64,000 nucleotides of DNA, taken from NCBI RefSeq assembly GCF_001625305.1, contig NW_017802880.1:439338-503337 (forward strand), given 5' to 3'. The translations under genes and the position numbers were made by a program. Positions within the stretch are counted from its first letter, which is position 1; each line of letters opens with the position of its first letter. Below, one piece after another: positions 59,922 to 64,000 of the stretch. This DNA comes from Branchiostoma belcheri. Its lineage: Eukaryota > Chordata > Leptocardii > Amphioxiformes > Branchiostomatidae. The notes under the pieces were generated by a model. It did no database searches and was not told the origin of the DNA. It saw only the letters and a program-made list of their open reading frames with translations.

Positions 59922-60019
59922 CCACTGTGGATATTTCACCGGTGGAAGGCACTTTTGAAGTGAACAGTCCACAGCTGTCGCCGGGTGGTGCAAAATCTAC
60001 CTTCTCACTGACAGTAGAG
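59922..60019 (+). CDS. Exon 37: opening of module M13
   Basis: Acceptor GTTTCTATCCTGCAG and donor GTAAGGAT bound 98 bp, phase 1 in and phase 0 out. It encodes T-V-D-I-S-P-V-E-G, S-P-G-G-A-K-S-T-F-S-L-T-V-E. It splits the opening at the same place and phase as exon 24. Confidence 0.85.
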
Positions 60020-60189
60020 GTAAGGATTTCTCAGCATCTGAAAACTCATTTCTTAATATATTAGAAATGCCTGGTGACGTTATGTGATAGCAATGATTAC
60101 CTTTGACAAGAAAGTTAAGTTTTTGGTGTTATGTGGTTTTGAAGGTTTGTGCATAGCATAACTGAAGAAGCTGAAGACACATCTGTATG

Positions 60190-60740
60190 ATATTTACCTC
60201 CATGAAAAATGGAGGTATTGTTTTTGGCGCGTCTGTGTGTGTCTTTCTGCACATTTGTAGTCAGCATAACTTCAGAACGCCTTTATGGATTGTGCTGATA
60301 TTTGGTTTGCTGGTAGGTCTTAGAAAGCCAAAGGTCAAGGTCAAATATGGGCCTCCTGGTGGTTGACCATGGTACTGCAGCAGAACTTCTGGGAAAACAG
60401 ATGTGCGGGGTGGCAGGGAAAACAGATGTGCGGGGTGGAGGCAGCGCCTGCCTGGGTTGATTAATGAGTTTCTCCCTCGGGAAAAGCCTACATGACCATA
60501 TCCAGGCCAAAGGTGCTACTGTGTGTTTGAAACCAAAAACCTGTGTTATTTTGTTCTGTACTGTAGTGTACTGTGTAAAAACATTTAGAAAAACTAATAC
60601 ATTTCATGGAGGTATGAGATCTCCAAATTCTTGTTAGTATGTGTCTGAGTTGATGTCAGCAACATGAAAGTGACGCGCAATATTATGTTCTCCCTAGCAG
60701 CTTTCTATGGTACTGCAGCAAAACTTCTGTTTTTTGATAC
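60190..60740. repeat. Dispersed repeat with CATGGAGGTAT termini
   Basis: CTCCATGAAAAATGGAGGTATTG near 60200 and TTTCATGGAGGTATGAGATCT near 60603. The interior contains GCCTCCTGGTGG and CTGCAGCAGAAC words shared with 33300-33725. A local duplication of GGGAAAACAGATGTGCGGGGTGG lies at about 60390-60440. Confidence 0.5.
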
Positions 60741-60824
60741 TTTGATATATTAAAATTTTTTCTGGCATTCATCTGTTGTAAAAGTGACAATTTCAGTTTT
60801 TTTTCTGTTATAATCTTTTTTCAG

Positions 60825-61013
60825 ATAATCCTGACAGGAAATGCAAGGCTAACCACAGACCCCATTTTCAACATCAGCTTCTATCTATCCCATGATGCCT
60901 TGTGGAGTGCTGATGACCTTGACATAGAGTATGACCTTGATGACCTTCCCGCCGCCCTGTCAGGTGATGTCACAGCATCAGAACCTGAACTTGTACTTGA
61001 CGGTACAGACCTG
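60825..61013 (+). CDS. Exon 38: middle of module M13
   Basis: Acceptor AATCTTTTTTCAG and donor GTGAGTGA bound 189 bp, phase 0 on both sides. It encodes I-I-L-T-G-N-A-R-L, F-N-I-S-F-Y-L-S-H-D-A-L-W-S-A-D-D (an N-I-S sequon overlapping the Y-L-S strand) and P-E-L-V-L-D-G-T-D-L. Confidence 0.92.
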
Positions 61014-61757
61014 GTGAGTGACAAGATACACGTGTGTAGCTTGTAATATATTCTGCCTGCAATGATGCTGATTATTTTATAGAAGAACTTTATTGCACGA
61101 CAATGGCACATGGTACAATGTATGGCAAACTACATTAAAGAAAGTAACAAACAATGAAATAAATGTGTTGGATAAGAGTCTGACCTAATGTCAAATACAT
61201 GTAGAACCTTACATATTTTAGTTACTCAAACAATAAGGGCTAGCACAAGTCTTTGATTAAGTGTTACAATCGAGTGGGCTAATCACAAGTTTCGGTATTT
61301 TTTCTAATAACAAAGCAGTCCTTTATATATCTACCTATTTTTGCGTTGTGGGAACCATTACAGGTAAAGATTATATTCAAATCTGTCTCCAACATCGAGA
61401 TTCTTGAAATCTGTTGTGCTTGATTCGAGAAAAGTAAATAACTTGTTAACGTTACATAAAACATATTTGGTATATTCCATAACAAAGTGAAATTTATTTT
61501 CTTTATGTATATATAACATGTAAGTTACAGATACACATTCAAATCAAATCATTATTCCAAAACTTAACACATTGAAGGAATATTGAATATCAACTGTATG
61601 ACAAGTATTCTGTGGGCTTGTATAGTCTTAGAGACAATTATTTCTGTCACCATTCTCTCCTGTTTGTAGCATGTCTTATCCAGTGGTTAGTGACCCTGCC
61701 TTTTGACAAAGAGGTCACAATTTCAAGTTCAAATATCAACTTCTCCTCTGGCACAAC
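61014..61757. other. Intron 38 first part, no recognised feature
   Basis: AT-rich intron. A 68-residue minus-strand open frame (61279-61485) has no recognisable motif. Nothing supported. Confidence 0.35.
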
Positions 61758-62265
61758 CAGGGCTTTAGCCAGCGCCCATTTTACCGTCAATTGACAGTAT
61801 TTTCTCGGCTCGGATTAGAAATTTAGTCCTTACCGTCAACGTTGACGCAAAAAATTGTGGGTTAAGACAAATAACCTGGCGAATTTGGATAAGTTAATCT
61901 TTTCCAAGTGCGTGGCATCTTTTCCAAGCACGTGGTGTCTTTTCCAAGCGCGCAGCAGCGGGAAACCTGACTTCAAGGAACGCGTGCCGACGTTGGTTCT
62001 ATTCTTCATTGATGCTGTCTGTTAAAACAACATGTGCTAACAGCCACGTAAGAATGAGATAAAACAATGGCTTGGCTCAGACACACACTGGTAACTGTAC
62101 AATGCACATGACGATAAGATAAATAAACAACATGTTTCAACGTTCCACAATCGCAAGTTGGTATGGTGATTTTTTTTTTCAATATTACCGTCAACGCGAA
62201 TTAAGGTCGCGAATTGGGTTGATCTGGGGTTGATGGTAAAAACATTGGAGCTGGCTAAAGCCCTG
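61758..62265. mobile_element. hAT-like MITE (CAGGGCTTTAGCCAGC termini)
   Basis: CAGGGCTTTAGCCAGC and the perfect inverse GCTGGCTAAAGCCCTG. Flanks GGCACAAC and GACACAAC agree at 7 of 8 positions. Subterminal ACCGTCAA blocks occur on both sides. It ends 76 bp before exon 39. Confidence 0.8.
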
Positions 62266-62341
62266 GACACAACCAATGGAAGAGTAACTCAACTGTTCAT
62301 GAGTTCACCTGAGCTAACGACCACTCTTTTCATTTTCCCAG

Positions 62342-62480
62342 GTTTTGCCTGGAGGCATGAGTACCCAGTACTGTGGTCTCTCATACCTGGTTGCCATTCT
62401 GGACTCACAAAACAAAGTGGAAGAGCGGAACGAAAACAACAATGCCATCTCCACTATGATCACAGTGTCCTGTCCTGATG
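62342..62480 (+). CDS. Exon 39: C-terminal part of module M13
   Basis: Acceptor CATTTTCCCAG and donor GTGGGTTG bound 139 bp, phase 0 in and phase 1 out. It encodes S-T-Q-Y-C-G-L-S-Y-L-V-A-I-L-D-S, N-K-V-E-E-R-N-E-N-N-N-A-I (the clearest CARDB-type turn in the protein) and I-T-V-S-C-P-D. The phase-1 exit shows that at least one more exon follows beyond the window. Confidence 0.93.
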
Positions 62481-62612
62481 GTGGGTTGAGAAAGATTCCA
62501 TTAAAATTCCTGTCTTTTGTTTTGTTTATAACAGGTAAACTGCCTTTTTAGGCCAGTTTTGGACATGTACATGTAACATCTGTGTCCATAATATCACCAG
62601 GGTCGACAATAT

Positions 62613-62752
62613 CGCTACCTTGAGAAAAAGTGTGCTTAAAGATATTTTTACTGCAACATACCCTAGGTATGTATATTTGATGTGTGAAGGAGTGCATTGC
62701 CAAAAGTATGTTGCAGTAAAAATATCTTTAAGCACACTGTTTCTCAAGGTGG
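62613..62752. repeat. Inverted repeat, arms about 46 bp
   Basis: ACCTTGAGAAAAAGTGTGCTTAAAG through TTTTACTGCAACATAC and its inverse at about 62706-62752 differ at a single position by eye. The spacer is about 45 bp. A direct repeat of ATATTATGGACT follows. It lies within sequence that splits a SINE-B copy. Confidence 0.8.
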
Positions 62753-62794
62753 CAATATTATGGACTATGGTGATATTATGGACTCAGATGTTAC

Positions 62795-63275
62795 GTAAGA
62801 CCGGACTGTAAGGTTTAAACTACTCACACCGGGAAGGTCCCTTACTCTTTTCGATAAGTGTGGTGGGTTCTTTTAATGAATGAAGACCTTTAGAAATAAA
62901 ATGTACATTAATTTTTTTTGCCTCACTGGGCTAAGCACAGGTCACATGATTACAATCATATTGTTCATACATAATATTATACAAAATTACATCCTTTCAG
63001 TATATAGTATTAATTGTTACATAAACGTCCTAATAATTTAATGTGCATGCATATATGGGGTGTGGCTCTCCCAAACACAGGACCTCCATTTAACGTCCTA
63101 TCTGAGGGACGTCCCTAACCAAAGCTAGGTACTCATTTCCACCTGAGTGAAGTGAGGAAAGTTGAGTGTGTAAAGTGCCTTTCACAAGGGCACAAGATCG
63201 GTGGCATTGGGTATTCCAACCTGGGACCTCTTGGGACGGAGCCGAACACTCTACCATTATGCCATACGACCCCGC
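62795..63275 (-). mobile_element. SINE-B, antisense, interrupted
   Basis: GTAAGACCGGACTGTAAGGT, TTTTCGATAAGTGTGGTGGG, (about 180 bp foreign AT-rich insert 62880-63050), GGGTGTGGCTCTCCCAAACA, GTGCCTTTCACAAGGGCAC and a tRNA-like head on the right. The left tail may be at 62516-62580, before the inverted repeat. Confidence 0.7.
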
Positions 63276-63496
63276 CATTTGATTCAATAACTCTCACGAT
63301 GTTAATAAGTTGACTTGCCTTGTAGTTCTAAGTTTATTCATTTGTTTCTCAAATGGTACTATGTGATTTGATTACTTTTTGTATTGTTTTGTCATTTTAT
63401 TGGTATGGTGGCTTTGAAAAGGTGTTTCATGTCAGAAACACCTGTTTTGCCATGCCACCCACAGTGCATATTGTACGTGGTAAAACTTAATAAATA
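63276..63496. other. Intron 39 segment, no recognised feature
   Basis: AT-rich, with a small inverted pair GAAAAGGTGTTTCATG/AGAAACACCTGTTTT (63416-63450). No coding motif. Confidence 0.35.
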
Positions 63497-64000
63497 AACT
63501 AGAAAGGCCAATATTTGCTTTGGAGCAAATACAGCGATGGGTTCACCACATTTTACCACATGGCAGGGAAAGAATGAGAAACACAAGGGAAAACAATGAT
63601 TACATTGATATAACTATAATATGAAGTAACATACAACTAAAACAACAGTTGGATAGCTATTCCCTACTTTATTGGTTAGGATTTTTAATTGCATAATGCA
63701 AACTGTTGATTTTCAAAATAAAATAAAAAACGTTCATGCCCCGCATTCCAATGCTGGAGCAGAAAAGCTTGAAATACCTACCAAAACACTTGAATAAAGA
63801 CATACTGTCAGTATGGAAATGCTCTGTGCAGGTTTTAATCAAGTTAAATCCCAACAGCCAATCAGCAAGAAATGCTCTGTGCAGGTGGAAATGCTCTGTG
63901 CGGGTGTTAATCAAGTTAAATCCCAACAGCCAATCAGCAAGAAGAATAGAGGAAAGCTTCATGCCTATTGGTTGATGCCCTGCATTCCATTGTGATGACT
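63497..64000 (-). repeat. Dispersed repeat R, antisense, cut by the window edge
   Basis: It begins ACTAGAAAGGCCAATATTTGC and matches the reverse complement of 4437-4962 almost base for base, including the internal duplicated segment with CCAATCAGCAAGAA. The two copies are far closer to each other than to 21620 or 31804. Confidence 0.75.

Larger units (their letters stand above)
1110..62480 (+). other. Gene span: tandem CARDB-like repeat protein, partial at both ends
   Basis: This span holds 39 plus-strand exons that join in one reading frame (about 6,041 coding bases) except for one missing base in exon 7. The product is a chain of 13 complete beta-sandwich-like modules of about 142-188 residues plus the end of an earlier one. 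Shared module marks are a V-T-N-T-G-like strand, F-Y-L-S-x-D with an acidic run, C-G-x-x-Y-L-V-x-L-D, an E-x-N-E-x-N-N turn and a terminal Cys. The E-x-N-E-x-N-N turn after a Y-x-V-x-L-D strand is characteristic of the CARDB/APHP adhesion-repeat type; that assignment is by eye. Sequons (N-V-T, N-L-T, N-T-T, N-F-S, N-D-S, N-G-T, N-I-S) and paired cysteines suggest an extracellular protein. No signal peptide, membrane segment, start, stop or polyadenylation signal is in view. No gene name is recognised; an Ig-like or integrin-like sandwich is the main alternative fold. Confidence 0.75.

Overview
The window looks like animal genomic DNA, most likely from an invertebrate deuterostome such as a lancelet (Branchiostoma). 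That is an inference from three things: one multi-exon extracellular-type gene with compact exons, introns packed with short inverted-repeat elements, tRNA-derived SINEs, LINE and Penelope-like relics, and frequent ACATGTA-type words. No bacterial-type genes, operons, rRNA or CRISPR arrays were seen.

One gene explains essentially all the coding sequence. I trace 39 consecutive plus-strand exons from 1110 to 62480 (about 6.0 kb coding, about 2,010 codons), all with GT-AG borders. Reading frame and intron phase join from each exon to the next, with one exception in exon 7. Neither start codon nor stop codon lies in the window, so the gene runs off both ends. The protein is a tandem array of 13 modules (M1-M13) of about 142-188 residues, preceded by the tail of another (M0). 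A typical module reads: Asp plus a hydrophobic strand, a V-x-V-T-N-T-G-like strand, F-Y-L-S-x-D followed by acidic residues, Y-C-G-x-x-Y-L-V-x-L-D, N-x-V-x-E-x-N-E-x-N-N, and a final Val-x-Cys. This resembles the CARDB/APHP type of beta-sandwich adhesion repeat. N-glycosylation sequons and a conserved cysteine pair fit an extracellular or secretory location. I do not recognise a named gene.

Layout: M0 end 1110-1178; M1 6300-14113; M2 15004-17022; M3 18015-19072; M4 24280-26980; M5 27910-30408; M6 31113-34595; M7 35310-37748; M8 39565-43257; M9 44083-47330; M10 49556-51473; M11 51949-54376; M12 55311-57963; M13 59922-62480. Every module starts and ends at a phase-1 intron, so modules are symmetric units that can be duplicated without breaking the frame. 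Interior introns vary in number, position and phase.

The introns are a record of transposon insertion. Several MITE families end in GGCC, AGCC or AGGC and have 3-bp TAA/TTA-type target duplications (PIF/Harbinger-like). There are also hAT-like elements with 8-bp duplications, CAGGGCTC elements with apparent 5-bp duplications, and palindromic elements with 9-17 bp duplications that appear related to Penelope-like retroelements and carry hammerhead-like cores. A 4.2-kb nest of inverted 182-bp satellite arrays surrounds a dead LINE, and there are long CCAT and CTACT/CCCTT microsatellites.

The most striking pattern is that elements repeatedly sit on or within a few tens of bases of splice sites. 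At exons 6, 7 and 17 the TAA of the GTAA 5' splice site is itself the target site of a MITE. The acceptor of exon 17 is built from a MITE target duplication (TTA) plus G.
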